A stretch of DNA of 64,000 nt. It comes from Pseudomonas campi. Lineage in GTDB: Bacteria; Pseudomonadota; Gammaproteobacteria; Pseudomonadales; Pseudomonadaceae. Position 1 is the stretch's first letter. Every line of letters begins with the position of its first letter. The stretch covers positions 2,480,001 through 2,544,000 of the forward strand of contig NZ_CP053697.2 of assembly GCF_013200955.2 (NCBI RefSeq), written 5' to 3'. Shown here piece after piece: positions 9,468-17,184 of this stretch. The notes beneath the pieces were generated by a model. The model was not told the origin of the DNA. It searched no databases and was given only the letters and a program-made list of their open reading frames with translations. The translations under genes were made by a program, and so were the position numbers.

Positions 9468-10517
9468 TCACTTGCGCAGGAAGCCCTGCTGACCGCCCTT
9501 CGGATTCGGCGCGAAGCCGTTGGCGGCCAGGGTTTCTTCGACCGTGTTGTAGAAAACGCCGATCTTGAGGATCTCGCGCGCTTCCTTGCCGTTGGCAACC
9601 GGACGGCCAATTTCTTTGGCGATGCGCACCAGCTGTTCGATCTGTTCGACGGAGGTCATCTTGCGCGAACGATCCTGGGTCCAGATGTTGTCCTCGATAC
9701 CGCAGCGCACATGCAGGCCCATCGCCATGCCCATCAGGTTGACCGGCAGGGTATTGAGCATGGTGCTTTCCACCGTCAGCATGGTGCCGTCGGGGATGGC
9801 GCGCAGGAAGTTGGCCATGCTGTAGATATGCGGCTGGTCCATGCCACCGCCAATCGCCACCCAGTTGCACACCAGCGGCCCCTTGTAGACGCCGCGCCGG
9901 ATCAGGCGCTCCACCGACTCGTAGCTGTTGATGTTGTAGAACTGGAAGGCGCTCTGGATGCCGGCGGCGCTCAGGCGGCGCACATGCTCCTCGATAAAGC
10001 TCGGGCCGGAGGGCACGATCATCTCGCGGTAGGCCTCAAAGGTATCGCTGCCCATGGACGTGCCCGTGTAGTCGCGCACATCCATCTGCTCGATGACGTT
10101 CATCTGCGTGGTGTTGACCGTCACAGTGACCTGGTCGGGCTTGGGATCGAGTTCGGCGAGCATGTGACGGGTGTCGTCATGCAGCCACTTCGCGGCCGCA
10201 CCGTCTTCCGGGGGCGCGAAGGAGATGGAACCGCCGACCTGGATAACCATGTCCGGCACGGCCTTGCGGACGCCGGCAATCAGTTCGTTGAACTTGGACA
10301 GGCGCTTGGAGCCCTTGCCGTCCAGTTCACGCACGTGCAAATGCAGTACGGAGGCGCCGGCTTCGTAGCAGTCAACCGCCTTCTGGATCTGCTCTTCCAT
10401 GGTCACCGGAATGTCTTCCGGATAGTCAGAGGGGACCCATTCGGGGCCATAGGGGGCCGCTGTGATGACGAGTTTGTCCTGATTTTCAGGAAAGAGAGAA
10501 CCGTCAAGGAAGTTCAT
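9468..10517 (-). CDS. BKACE-family beta-keto acid cleavage enzyme
   Basis: Member of the BKACE (DUF849) family: a TIM-barrel Zn enzyme that condenses a beta-keto acid with acetyl-CoA and splits it to acetoacetate plus a CoA ester. Family examples are Kce in lysine fermentation and the dehydrocarnitine cleavage enzyme. The HLHVRE motif supplies the predicted Zn ligands His59 and His61; the VITAAPYGPEW start and QVGGSISFAPPEDG segment are typical. Length (349 aa) is somewhat longer than the common 270-310. Acetoacetate made here could be activated by the CoA-transferase encoded at 2848-4175. The natural substrate is not known; with a TauD-type enzyme upstream it may be an oxidised C-N or C-S compound. 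Confidence 0.9.
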   Translation of the reverse strand: MNFLDGSLFPENQDKLVITAAPYGPEWVPSDYPEDIPVTMEEQIQKAVDCYEAGASVLHLHVRELDGKGSKRLSKFNELIAGVRKAVPDMVIQVGGSISFAPPEDGAAAKWLHDDTRHMLAELDPKPDQVTVTVNTTQMNVIEQMDVRDYTGTSMGSDTFEAYREMIVPSGPSFIEEHVRRLSAAGIQSAFQFYNINSYESVERLIRRGVYKGPLVCNWVAIGGGMDQPHIYSMANFLRAIPDGTMLTVESTMLNTLPVNLMGMAMGLHVRCGIEDNIWTQDRSRKMTSVEQIEQLVRIAKEIGRPVANGKEAREILKIGVFYNTVEETLAANGFAPNPKGGQQGFLRK

Positions 10518-10569
10518 GCCTGTTGCCTCAAATAATTATTAGTAAGTGGCGCGACTGGGATGTATCGAC

Positions 10570-11418
10570 TCAGTAGGTCTTGTCGCCGATGATCCCGGCA
10601 CGCTCCATCTTGCGATGGCAGGGTGGGTAATCCATGACCGCGTAATGCTGGGTACTGCGGTTGTCCCAGATCGCCACGCTGTTCGGCTGCCAGCGCCAGC
10701 GCACCTGATGCTCGGGGATGTACGCCTGGCTGATCAGGTAGCGCAGCAGGTCGCTGGCACCGGGATTGGCGTCCTGGCCGAAACGCACCCGATCGGGGGT
10801 GTGGTAGTTGCTCAAATGGGTGGTGAAGGCATTGACGAACAGCACCTTCTCGCCGGTCTCCGGGTGAGTGCGCACCACCGGGTGCTCGGCATCCGGGAAC
10901 TGCGCCTTGAGCGCCAGGCGCTTGTCGATCGGCATCGCCGCACCGAAGCTGGCCTCGATACTGTGACGGGCGCGCAGGCCTTCGATTCTGGCTTTGACGT
11001 CATCCGGCAGATTGGCATAGGCCACCACCATGTTCGCCCACATGGTGTCGCCGCCTACCGGCGGACACTCCACACAGCGCAGCACGCAGCCCATGGGCGG
11101 CGCCTCGCGCCAGGTGGCGTCGGTGTGCCAGGCGTTCTCGTAGCGGTCCGCCGGCTGATCCGGGCGCTTGTAGATCTGCACCAGGCCCGGATGCTCCGGA
11201 TCGCTGCCAGCCACCGGATGGTCTTCCAGCTCGCCAAAACGGCGGGCGAAGGCCACATGCTCGGCGCGGCTGAACTCCTGCTTGCGCAGGAACAGCACGC
11301 GATGCGTGAGCAGCTGGGCACGGATCTCGGCAAACAGGCCATCGTCATGGATGGCGTCGGCGAGATTCACCCCGACCAGCTCGGCGCCGATGTTGTAAGT
11401 CAGTTGTTCGACTTGCAT
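10570..11418 (-). CDS. TauD/TfdA-family Fe(II)/2-oxoglutarate dioxygenase
   Basis: Non-haem iron dioxygenase that hydroxylates its substrate with 2-oxoglutarate and O2, releasing succinate and CO2; family members attack taurine, alkyl sulfates, 2,4-D or gamma-butyrobetaine. The HxD facial-triad part is at WHTDATW (His98, Asp100), the distal His at STQHYAV (about 258), and an Arg for 2-oxoglutarate follows in HRKMERAG. The ATG at 11418 is preferred to the TTG at 11424 because GAGGAGG precedes it by 6 bases. Length 282 aa, as for TauD. It lies 11 bp after the quinone oxidoreductase gene, so both are one operon with BKACE 52 bp downstream. Confidence 0.92.
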   Translation of the reverse strand: MQVEQLTYNIGAELVGVNLADAIHDDGLFAEIRAQLLTHRVLFLRKQEFSRAEHVAFARRFGELEDHPVAGSDPEHPGLVQIYKRPDQPADRYENAWHTDATWREAPPMGCVLRCVECPPVGGDTMWANMVVAYANLPDDVKARIEGLRARHSIEASFGAAMPIDKRLALKAQFPDAEHPVVRTHPETGEKVLFVNAFTTHLSNYHTPDRVRFGQDANPGASDLLRYLISQAYIPEHQVRWRWQPNSVAIWDNRSTQHYAVMDYPPCHRKMERAGIIGDKTY

Positions 11419-11429
11419 GACCAACCTCC

Positions 11430-12410
11430 TCAGATGATGAAGATCGACGAACCGGTGGTCTTGCGCGACTCCAGATCACGGTGCGCCTGCACCGCATCCT
11501 GCAGGGCGTAGTGCTGGTTGATCTCGATCTTGATCCGGCCACTGCCGACGTGATCGAACAGCTCGCCAGCCAGGGCAGCCTTCTCGGCCGGGTCGGCGAT
11601 GTAGTCGGCCAGGGCCGGACGGGTCATGTACAGCGAGCCTTTCATGGCCAGCAGCTGCGGATTGAAGCCCTCGATCGGGCCGGAGGCGGTGCCGACGCAC
11701 ACCAGCAAACCACGGCGCTTGAGCGAGTCCAGCGAACCCATGAAGGTGTTCTTGCCGACGCTGTCGAACACCACGTTGACGCCGACGCCATCGGTCATCT
11801 CGCGCACGCGCTTGGCGACGTCCTCATGGCTGTAATTGATCGTGTGGTCGCAGCCGTGGGCGCGCGCCACTTCGGCCTTGGCCTCGCTGGACACGGTACC
11901 GATCACGGTGAGGCCGAGCAGCTTGGCCCACTGCGCCACGATCAGGCCGACGCCACCCGCGGCGGCGTGCAGGAGGATGCTGTCGCCCGGCTTGAAGTCA
12001 TAGATACGACGCATCAGGTAGGACGAGGTCAGCCCGCGCATGGTCATGGCCGCGGCGGTCTCGAAGGCGATGGTGTCCGGCAGCTTGATCAGCGGCGCAG
12101 CCGAAATCAGGCGCTCGGTGCTGTAGGCGCCGAGGGTGTTGAGGAAACCCGTGTAGGTAACGCGATCACCCACCACCACATTGCTCACGCCCTCGCCCAC
12201 CGCCTGCACCACACCGGCCGCTTCCACGCCCATGCCGTTAGGCATCGGGATCGGGTAGGTGCCATTGCGGAAATAGGTGTCGGCGTAGTTCAGGCCAACG
12301 GCCACATGGCGCAGGCGAACTTCGCCCGGGCCGGGTTCGCCGACTTCAACGTCCTCATAACGCAGGACTTCGGGACCACCGGTTTCGTAGAAGCGTACGG
12401 CTTTGGCCAT
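11430..12410 (-). CDS. quinone oxidoreductase (MDR family, zinc-independent)
   Basis: NADPH:quinone reductase-like member of the medium-chain dehydrogenase/reductase family, 326 aa, cytosolic. The start MAKAVRFYETGGPEVL, the GLNYADTYFRNG stretch, LLHAAAGGVGLIVAQWAKLLG (dinucleotide loop) and the absence of zinc-binding Cys clusters define the QOR branch. ATG at 12410 with GGAG 9 bases upstream is preferred to a TTG at 12425. It heads the minus-strand run with TauD and BKACE. A 40-bp element at 12491-12530, about 80 bp upstream, recurs at 34008-34047 and may be its operator. The physiological substrate may be an enoyl or quinone intermediate. Confidence 0.9.
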   Translation of the reverse strand: MAKAVRFYETGGPEVLRYEDVEVGEPGPGEVRLRHVAVGLNYADTYFRNGTYPIPMPNGMGVEAAGVVQAVGEGVSNVVVGDRVTYTGFLNTLGAYSTERLISAAPLIKLPDTIAFETAAAMTMRGLTSSYLMRRIYDFKPGDSILLHAAAGGVGLIVAQWAKLLGLTVIGTVSSEAKAEVARAHGCDHTINYSHEDVAKRVREMTDGVGVNVVFDSVGKNTFMGSLDSLKRRGLLVCVGTASGPIEGFNPQLLAMKGSLYMTRPALADYIADPAEKAALAGELFDHVGSGRIKIEINQHYALQDAVQAHRDLESRKTTGSSIFII

Positions 12411-12490
12411 GTCTGTTTTCTCCAATCATCGATCTTGACGAACAGCGTCGATTTACGTTGATTGGACTTTAGGGCGCAGGCTGCCCGGGT

Positions 12491-12530
12491 GCTTCTCATC
12501 AGACGACAGGCACTTTTCATTTCATGACAA
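12491..12530 (-). promoter_or_regulatory. 40-bp conserved element upstream of the quinone oxidoreductase
   Basis: Read on the minus strand it starts TTGTCATGAAATGA and matches 33 of 40 positions of a plus-strand element at 34008-34047, which precedes debris of another MDR-family oxidoreductase. Conservation outside coding DNA in front of two related genes suggests an operator or promoter. The identity of the regulator is unknown. Confidence 0.5.
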
Positions 12531-12837
12531 GGCCGGCGGCAGCAGGCTCCGCCTGGCCTGCGGCGCAAAGCGCACAGTATGTGCATAACGCTGAACACGG
12601 CCCCCTCGCACCGTCCAGCGAGGAGCCCGCCGGGCTGCAGGCGTACTGGTCAGCGGCAAGCCGTGCAGGCTGGGTATTCAGGGCGCATGTACAGCAGCCG
12701 ACGGGGACATGCTGGCAGAGGGATGACCACGTACCAGCCGGCCACAAGGAGGAAGAGGTGAAACTCGAGCAGGCCCAGGTCGGATTAGAGCTCTAGACTG
12801 CAGGTAGACCGAACGAGCGTGAAAAACAAAACGCGTG

Positions 12838-12871
12838 AAAAACAAAAAAGGCGATCCTTTCGGATCGCCTT
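12838..12871 (-). terminator. intrinsic terminator of tRNA-Val
   Basis: Perfect 10-bp stem (AAGGCGATCC / GGATCGCCTT) with TTTC loop; on the minus strand it is followed by a T-rich tract, as expected after the tRNA. Confidence 0.85.
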
Positions 12872-12898
12872 CTAAGTCCCGTGCAGGACGGGTTTGTT

Positions 12899-12975
12899 TG
12901 GTAGGCACAATTGGACTCGAACCAACGACCCCCACCATGTCAAGGTGGTGCTCTAACCAACTGAGCTATGTGCCT
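12899..12975 (-). tRNA. tRNA-Val (GAC)
   Basis: 77-nt cloverleaf on the minus strand: acceptor stem AGGCACA / TGTGCCT, D-arm with AGCTCAGTTGG, anticodon stem CCACC / GGTGG with loop TTGACAT (anticodon GAC, valine), T-arm GGTTCGAGTCC and an encoded CCA at 12899-12901. A sigma-70-type promoter lies upstream and a terminator downstream, so it is a single-gene transcript. Confidence 0.96.
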
Positions 12976-12988
12976 GCAATGGCCGCGC

Positions 12989-13016
12989 ATTTTACGGATA
13001 AGCGCATGACTGTCAA
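12989..13016 (-). promoter_or_regulatory. sigma-70 promoter of tRNA-Val
   Basis: Minus strand: -35 TTGACA (13011-13016), 16-bp spacer, -10 TAAAAT (12989-12994), followed by a GC-rich discriminator GCGCGG typical of stringently controlled stable-RNA promoters. Confidence 0.8.
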
Positions 13017-13159
13017 CACCTTTTTCGCTAAGTGGCTGAAAAAGTGGATTTTTTGTCTTTGACACGAAACGTTAAAAATTTTGCACAGAGGCTAGCCGGG
13101 CATTTTCAAGTCGAGTAGCATCGCCTCATTCGTAAAAAATAAAGAACAAAGGTTCCAAT

Positions 13160-14443
13160 ATGACGCACACCCCCTACCCCCAGTCCTACTACGCCGCTTC
13201 CGCCAATCCGGTTCCGGCACGTCCAGAACTGCAGGGCGAGACCGAAGCCGATGTCTGCATCATCGGTGCCGGCTACACCGGTCTGTCGACGGCGCTGTTC
13301 CTGTTGGAGAACGGCTTCAAGGTGACCGTACTGGAAGCCGCCAAAGTCGGCTTCGGGGCGTCCGGGCGCAACGGCGGGCAGATCGTCAACAGCTACAGCC
13401 GCGATATCGACGTGATCGAACGCACCGTCGGCCCCAAGCAGGCACAGCTGCTCGGGCAGATGGCTTTCGAAGGCGGCCGCATCATTCGTGAGCGCATCGC
13501 CAAGTACAACATCCAGTGCGATCTGAAGGACGGTGGCGTGTTCGCTGCCAATACGCCAAAGCACATGAAGCACCTGGAGTCGCAGAAGAAGCTGTGGGAA
13601 CGCTACGGCCACACCCAGCTGGAACTGATGGACGCCAAGCGCATCCGCGAAGTGGTCGCCAGTGACAGCTATGTCGGCGGCATGCTCGACATGAGCGGCG
13701 GCCATATCCACCCACTCAACCTGGCCCTCGGTGAAGCGGCAGCGGTCGAGTCGCTGGGCGGCGTGATTTACGAACAATCGCCGGCCATCCGCGTCGAGCG
13801 TGGCGCCAACCCGGTGGTGCACACCCCGAACGGCCGCGTTAAAGCCAAGTTCGTGGTCGTGGCCGGTAACGCCTATCTGGGCAACCTGCTGCCGGAGCTG
13901 TCGGCCAAGTCGATGCCGTGCGGTACTCAGGTGATCACCACCGAGCCGCTGGCCGCTGACGTGGCCAAGAGCCTGCTGCCGCAGGACTACTGCGTCGAAG
14001 ACTGCAACTACCTGCTCGACTACTACCGCCTGACCAGCGACAAGCGCCTGATCTTCGGCGGCGGCGTGGTCTACGGTGCCCGCGATCCGGCGAACATCGA
14101 GGCGATCATCCGTCCGAAAATGCTCAAGGCCTTCCCGCAGCTCAAAGACGTGAAGATCGACTACGCCTGGACCGGCAACTTCCTGCTAACCCTGTCGCGC
14201 CTGCCGCAGGTGGGCCGGATCGGCGACAACATCTATTACTCGCAAGGTTGCAGCGGCCACGGCGTGACCTACACCCACCTGGCCGGCAAGGTGCTGGCCG
14301 AGGCCCTGCGTGGCCAGGCCGAGCGCTTCGACGCCTTCGCCGACCTGCCGCACTACCCGTTCCCGGGTGGTCGCCTGTTCCAGGTGCCGTTCAGCGCCAT
14401 CGGCGCCTGGTACTACACCCTGCGTGACAAGTTCGGCATCTGA
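13160..14443 (+). CDS. FAD-dependent amine oxidoreductase, gamma-glutamylputrescine oxidase-like
   Basis: Flavoenzyme of the DAO/PuuB group, 427 aa, oxidising glutamylated polyamines or related amines to aldehyde, NH3 and H2O2. The N-terminal DVCIIGAGYTGLSTALFL is the GxGxxG FAD fold (residues 30-47), followed by LEAAKVGFGASGRNGGQ, and the C-terminus has QGCSGHGVTYTHLAGK, the second FAD contact. This matches Pseudomonas PauB/PuuB enzymes, of which genomes carry several copies. The gene stands alone, without the glutamyl-polyamine synthetase or aldehyde dehydrogenase, so the substrate may differ (a D-amino acid or other amine). AAAGG lies 8-12 bases before the ATG. Confidence 0.88.
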   Translation: MTHTPYPQSYYAASANPVPARPELQGETEADVCIIGAGYTGLSTALFLLENGFKVTVLEAAKVGFGASGRNGGQIVNSYSRDIDVIERTVGPKQAQLLGQMAFEGGRIIRERIAKYNIQCDLKDGGVFAANTPKHMKHLESQKKLWERYGHTQLELMDAKRIREVVASDSYVGGMLDMSGGHIHPLNLALGEAAAVESLGGVIYEQSPAIRVERGANPVVHTPNGRVKAKFVVVAGNAYLGNLLPELSAKSMPCGTQVITTEPLAADVAKSLLPQDYCVEDCNYLLDYYRLTSDKRLIFGGGVVYGARDPANIEAIIRPKMLKAFPQLKDVKIDYAWTGNFLLTLSRLPQVGRIGDNIYYSQGCSGHGVTYTHLAGKVLAEALRGQAERFDAFADLPHYPFPGGRLFQVPFSAIGAWYYTLRDKFGI

Positions 14444-14523
14444 TCGAGTCCTGCGCACCGCCTACGTCCGGGTGGTGCGCAGGAGCCAATCTGTCGGGTG
14501 CGACGCGGCGCACGACAGATCAC

Positions 14524-14692
14524 CAGAACGTGCAGAGCATCCTCGCCATGCGCGTACGCAACCGGGCCGACGTGATGGCTGACCCGTTCAAGCAGGACTA
14601 CTTCGAAACATCCTCCGCATGGCCGGCGACCTGACCGCCCACAGCTTGGACGACTGGCAACAGGAACGCGGCGACATCCTCACCCTGCAATA
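14524..14692 (+). pseudogene. frameshifted C-terminal gene remnant
   Basis: Two short frames join into protein-like sequence if one frameshift near 14610 is allowed: NVQSILAMRVRNRADVMAD ... DYFE, then ILRMAGDLTAHSLDD ... LTLQ and TAA at 14690-14692. No start codon or intact ORF. The parent family was not recognised. It lies between the flavoenzyme and the cassette island, in a stretch that has lost genes. Confidence 0.4.
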
Positions 14693-14730
14693 ACCCCCGC
14701 CTCCCCGGCGCGGCCCACCACCCTACCGCC

Positions 14731-14793
14731 GTAGGGTGCGCCGCGCGCACCAACACCCCACCGAGCCGCCCCGGTGCGCACGGCGCACCCTAC
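14731..14793. repeat. Inverted repeat (GTAGGGTGCGCC type)
   Basis: Arms 14731-14751 and 14773-14793 are 21 bp each and complementary with one mismatch, enclosing 21 bp. This palindrome type is scattered in intergenic DNA of Pseudomonas and relatives. No gene is encoded between 14444 and 14868 apart from the remnant listed. Confidence 0.75.
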
Positions 14794-14897
14794 GCAGAGC
14801 CCGAGCGCCGAGGCGCTGGACAGGCTGCGGGCAACTGGCTAGCGTGCGGTTTACCGCACTCCTCATTTGTGCAAAAGGACTTGCCGTTATTGCTGTC

Positions 14898-15036
14898 GCC
14901 TAACGTCCTGTGTCCTGTCGCGTTTGTTGCGACAGCGCTCAGGCAAGACAAGGGTTTGGCAAACGACAAGGCAAATTATTCGACATACATGGCGCAGAGA
15001 AATACATCATGTATGTCGCCTATTTATATGTTATGC
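14898..15036 (+). repeat. candidate degenerate attC/att site before the first cassette
   Basis: Starts with GCCTAAC (RYYYAAC) at 14898-14904 and ends with GTTATGC at 15030-15036, the R'' and R' core sequences of integron recombination sites. Inside are two hairpins, TGTCGC/GCGACA and an 11-bp perfect arm pair starting CGACATACATG near 14980 and ending near 15018. The L boxes are not evident, so this is a weaker candidate than the two following sites. Confidence 0.4.
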
Positions 15037-15046
15037 GAGAAATTAA

Positions 15047-15451
15047 ATGTGCTTTGCCGTCTACCTCGCAAGTGACGTGCCGCCCCCTCTAGTACGCTGG
15101 ATCGAAACAGAACCTCGATTCAACGCGGTGTCGATCACGGCTAACAAAAAATTAATAAAAAAACAATTTCTACATCCGTACATTGTATACGCCGGCTCAC
15201 ATGAAGGCTGCGGGTGTGGCTTTGTCAAAGATGGTGAAACCGGTGACGACTTGGCTTTAGTTCAAACAAACTATGACGCACTTGTGCTCTATCTAAGTGA
15301 ACAAATGGCCACTGGCGCAAAAATCGAAATATTTTCTTGCTGGGAGGGAGAGCAAGGGGCCGCGCCAGAAACAAAAGAAAAGATCACACTAGATAAATTA
15401 GGCACAAAAGAATTCGAGTTCCAAATTAAGGCATACTACGAAGTCGCATAA
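15047..15451 (+). CDS. cassette ORF 1, hypothetical protein 134 aa
   Basis: Unrecognised small soluble protein. A GCGCGF motif (in SHEGCGCGF) stands near residue 56, and the N-terminus MCFAVYLASD leads into a mixed alpha/beta protein without signal peptide or membrane span. The ORF starts 10 bp after a GTTATGC core site, and its TAA lies inside the R'' core (GCATAAC) of the next attC-like site, the arrangement of an integron gene cassette. Base composition is clearly AT-richer than the neighbours, with AAA and ATA codons rare elsewhere in the window, which signals transfer. Function unknown. Confidence 0.8.
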   Translation: MCFAVYLASDVPPPLVRWIETEPRFNAVSITANKKLIKKQFLHPYIVYAGSHEGCGCGFVKDGETGDDLALVQTNYDALVLYLSEQMATGAKIEIFSCWEGEQGAAPETKEKITLDKLGTKEFEFQIKAYYEVA

Positions 15452-15521
15452 CAAATGGTTCAAATCCTTCGCTTCGCTCACTGGGACCGGCTAAAGCCGG
15501 CCCCTTAACCAAACGTTATGC
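15446..15521 (+). repeat. attC-like integron recombination site 1
   Basis: 76 bp from GCATAAC (15446-15452) to GTTATGC (15515-15521), perfect complements. Inside, L'' TGGTTCAA pairs with L' TTAACCAA if one C is left extrahelical, a hallmark of attC. A central near-perfect stem GGGACCGGC / GCCGGCCCC has a TAAA loop. Order and spacing fit the attC fold. Confidence 0.85.
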
Positions 15522-15838
15522 ATTTTCAGAAATGTGTCATCCCGCTACAAATGGGCTCGCAAATGAAAAGCAAAGTTAAAAGGTCGAAATGGCTGAGGGC
15601 CTTTAATTCGCTGTGTGCGACACTTCTTACGGGCTCTGCAATTTACCTTATGATTATGGGCTTCAACTCTGTTGCCATCGCAGCTATAGCTATCTCCGCT
15701 GCCGGAACAGCTGCGCCTCTTGTCCAGCGCGACGAGGGAATTCTGGAGATAGTCGTCGGCACCGTCGAAGCCATGATTGACGGAGCCGTAGCAATCATCG
15801 AAGGCATAGCAAGTGCAATCGCTGGCCTATTCAGCTAG
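15518..15838 (+). CDS. cassette ORF 2, small membrane protein about 106 aa
   Basis: Unrecognised. After a basic start (KSKVKRSKWLR) comes one long hydrophobic stretch with ATLLTGSAIYLMIMGF and AIAAIAISAAGTAAP, probably two membrane helices, and an amphipathic tail rich in Ile, Ala and Gly. The first ATG (15518) lies in the R' core of the preceding attC-like site; ATGs at 15551 and 15563 are also possible, the last giving the most natural N-terminus (MKSKVKR). The next attC-like site begins 5 bp after the stop. AT-rich codons set it apart from neighbours. Small cationic-hydrophobic cassette proteins are common and mostly uncharacterised. Confidence 0.65.
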   Translation: MHFQKCVIPLQMGSQMKSKVKRSKWLRAFNSLCATLLTGSAIYLMIMGFNSVAIAAIAISAAGTAAPLVQRDEGILEIVVGTVEAMIDGAVAIIEGIASAIAGLFS

Positions 15839-15842
15839 AAAT

Positions 15843-15909
15843 GCATAACAACCGGTTCGAATCGCTCGCTGAGACGGGCTAAAGCCCGCCCCTTAGCCAA
15901 ACGCTATTT
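15843..15909 (+). repeat. attC-like integron recombination site 2
   Basis: Begins GCATAAC at 15843-15849 and ends in a decayed R' core (GCTATTT, 15903-15909). The central stem ACGGGC TAAA GCCCGCCCCTTA is the same type as in site 1 (GACCGGC TAAA GCCGGCCCCTTA), so both belong to one chromosomal integron lineage. Confidence 0.78.
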
Positions 15910-15923
15910 TTCATGGAGGCTGC

Positions 15924-16295
15924 ATGCCAAGGAAGAGCTTCTTAATAATACTAAGCGTATTGATAGTTTCGTTATCCGCCATGGCGGGATCTATTTATTA
16001 TTTTTTTGGCTCTATGGATCAACGCGATCGAATAGCGATAGATCTTTTTAGAAATCCAGACGGAAGTTTTAACTATTCCGCCCTAGAGCACTCTCTTAAC
16101 CATAACCTCATGGCCAGCGCTGGCTTTGCCGGTGTGATCGAGTTCGTAACCAAGCACAATGGCGCATGCAATAATAAAGGGTGTAGATTGCCAATATCAG
16201 GAAGCTTTTGCATAGCAGAAAACGCAATAATTAGCTTGGTAGGCAATGAAAGTTCTCAGGCAGTAAAAGTAAAGAAACATCTTGATGGGTGCTAA
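15924..16295 (+). CDS. cassette ORF 3, exported or membrane-anchored hypothetical protein 123 aa
   Basis: Unrecognised. The N-terminus (RKSFLIILSVLIVSLSAMAG) is a signal peptide or single anchor. The rest resembles small periplasmic proteins with two or three Cys pairs (GACNNKGCRLP, GSFC, final GC) that could form disulfides, and a pseudopilin-like leader is possible though there is no GFTLIE motif. GGAGG lies 9 bases before the ATG, the best ribosome site in the island. It is followed within 3 bp by a third attC-like site. Low GC compared with flanking genes. Confidence 0.78.
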   Translation: MPRKSFLIILSVLIVSLSAMAGSIYYFFGSMDQRDRIAIDLFRNPDGSFNYSALEHSLNHNLMASAGFAGVIEFVTKHNGACNNKGCRLPISGSFCIAENAIISLVGNESSQAVKVKKHLDGC

Positions 16296-16297
16296 AA

Positions 16298-16343
16298 ACA
16301 TAACCATTACTTCAAGCCGGCGCGGCTTAATTCGGGCATTGCC
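16298..16343 (+). repeat. attC-like site 3 (short, aadA-type)
   Basis: ACATAAC at 16298-16304, then TTCAAGCC and GGCTTAA arms that pair with one extrahelical C, closely similar in layout to the attC of aadA cassettes but with a deleted central loop. The terminal R' core is degenerate (around GCATTGC). It marks the right end of the cassette island. Confidence 0.65.
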
Positions 16344-16369
16344 CAAACCGATATTGAAAGGACTTCAAT

Positions 16370-16696
16370 ATGCCTCACGCACTTCGCACACTCCTTCTCG
16401 CCACCCTCGCCTTCACCCTGACCGGCTGCGGCACCTTTCTCGGTCGGGCCGGTGAGGCCAGCGAGGGTGACTATTACAAGGGCGTGGAAGCGGACATGGT
16501 TTTGCTCGGCGCCACCAGCAGCAGCGGCGAGGCCGAAGGCGCCACGGTGATGTGCTACCTGATGGTGGTTTGCCCGCTGATTACTCTGGTGTCGGTGCCG
16601 GTGGATGCGGCGGTGGATACGCTGTTGTTGCCGTTTGATCTGCTGGCGGTGGGGGATGAGGAGGCGGTGAGCGCGGAGGCTACAGCGCTCGAATAA
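16370..16696 (+). CDS. YceK/YidQ-type small lipoprotein, 108 aa
   Basis: Signal peptide ending in the lipobox LTGC, with Cys20 as lipidation site, then GTFLGRAGE and the motif YYKGVEADM ... PLITLVSVPVDAAVDTLLLPFDL typical of the YceK/YidQ (DUF1375) family. Probably an outer-membrane or periplasm-facing lipoprotein; the function of the family is unknown. GAAAGGA precedes the ATG. Its GC content returns to the chromosomal level, so it is likely native rather than a cassette, although it directly follows the last attC-like site. Confidence 0.85.
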   Translation: MPHALRTLLLATLAFTLTGCGTFLGRAGEASEGDYYKGVEADMVLLGATSSSGEAEGATVMCYLMVVCPLITLVSVPVDAAVDTLLLPFDLLAVGDEEAVSAEATALE

Positions 16697-16800
16697 GCTG
16701 ACGCGACCGCGGATACTCCCCTCGCCCACTTGGGGGAGGGTATTGGCACACTGATATCTCCACGCTCAGTGCATAGTCCAAACAGCGACCCTCTCCCCAG

Positions 16801-16824
16801 CCCTCTCCCGTAAACGGGAGAGGG
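16801..16824. repeat. CTCTCCC palindrome
   Basis: Perfect palindrome CCCTCTCCCGTA and its complement, preceded by CCCTCTCCCCAG. The same family occurs near 24091, 24211/25407, 26517-26605, 26740-26777 and 49834. Confidence 0.75.
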
Positions 16825-16876
16825 GGAAAAGCCACCCTGTTACTCCTGCGTATCTACCCTGCCCAAACCCTTCTGT

Positions 16877-17036
16877 TCATAGCGCGGATACAGGTGGCTG
16901 ACGCTGCGGATCAAGCGCCAGGGCCGCCTGCAAGCCATCCGGGGCGTGCAGCCAGAGCAGCTCGAGCCCAGGGCCGAACCCTTGACGATGCAGCTGTTGC
17001 CCGGGCGCCAGCACGCGGATACCTCTGGTGACCTAG
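16877..17036 (-). pseudogene. truncated gene remnant (C-terminal part only)
   Basis: Minus-strand frame ending TGA at 16877-16879 reads like a real protein end: GIRVLAPGQQLHRQGFGPG, then LELLWLHAPDGLQAALAL and QPPVSAL. Upstream it runs into stop codons near 17036 and no start exists. The pattern (a beta-rich tail with LAPGQ) recalls epimerase or cupin-like tails, but the family was not established. It is a decayed leftover next to dusA. Confidence 0.45.
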
Positions 17037-17184
17037 CCGCTAGCCTCCTCCGCGCGCCGGCCGCCGGCAATAGTGCTTTGGGAGCAATTCCCCGCGGCGC
17101 GGCCACGGGCTGGTAAACTGCGCGGCCTATTCCGCACAGCCCGCTGGGCTCCTGCGGACCGCAGCCGAAAGACCGATAGCCGCC

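Noticed and set aside
14444..14868. Search for an integron integrase next to the cassettes
   Set aside because: No tyrosine-recombinase motifs on either strand between 13 and 18 kb; array treated as integrase-less.
14869..15092. Short frames before cassette ORF 1
   Set aside because: They run through the putative recombination site and its hairpins; composition not protein-like.
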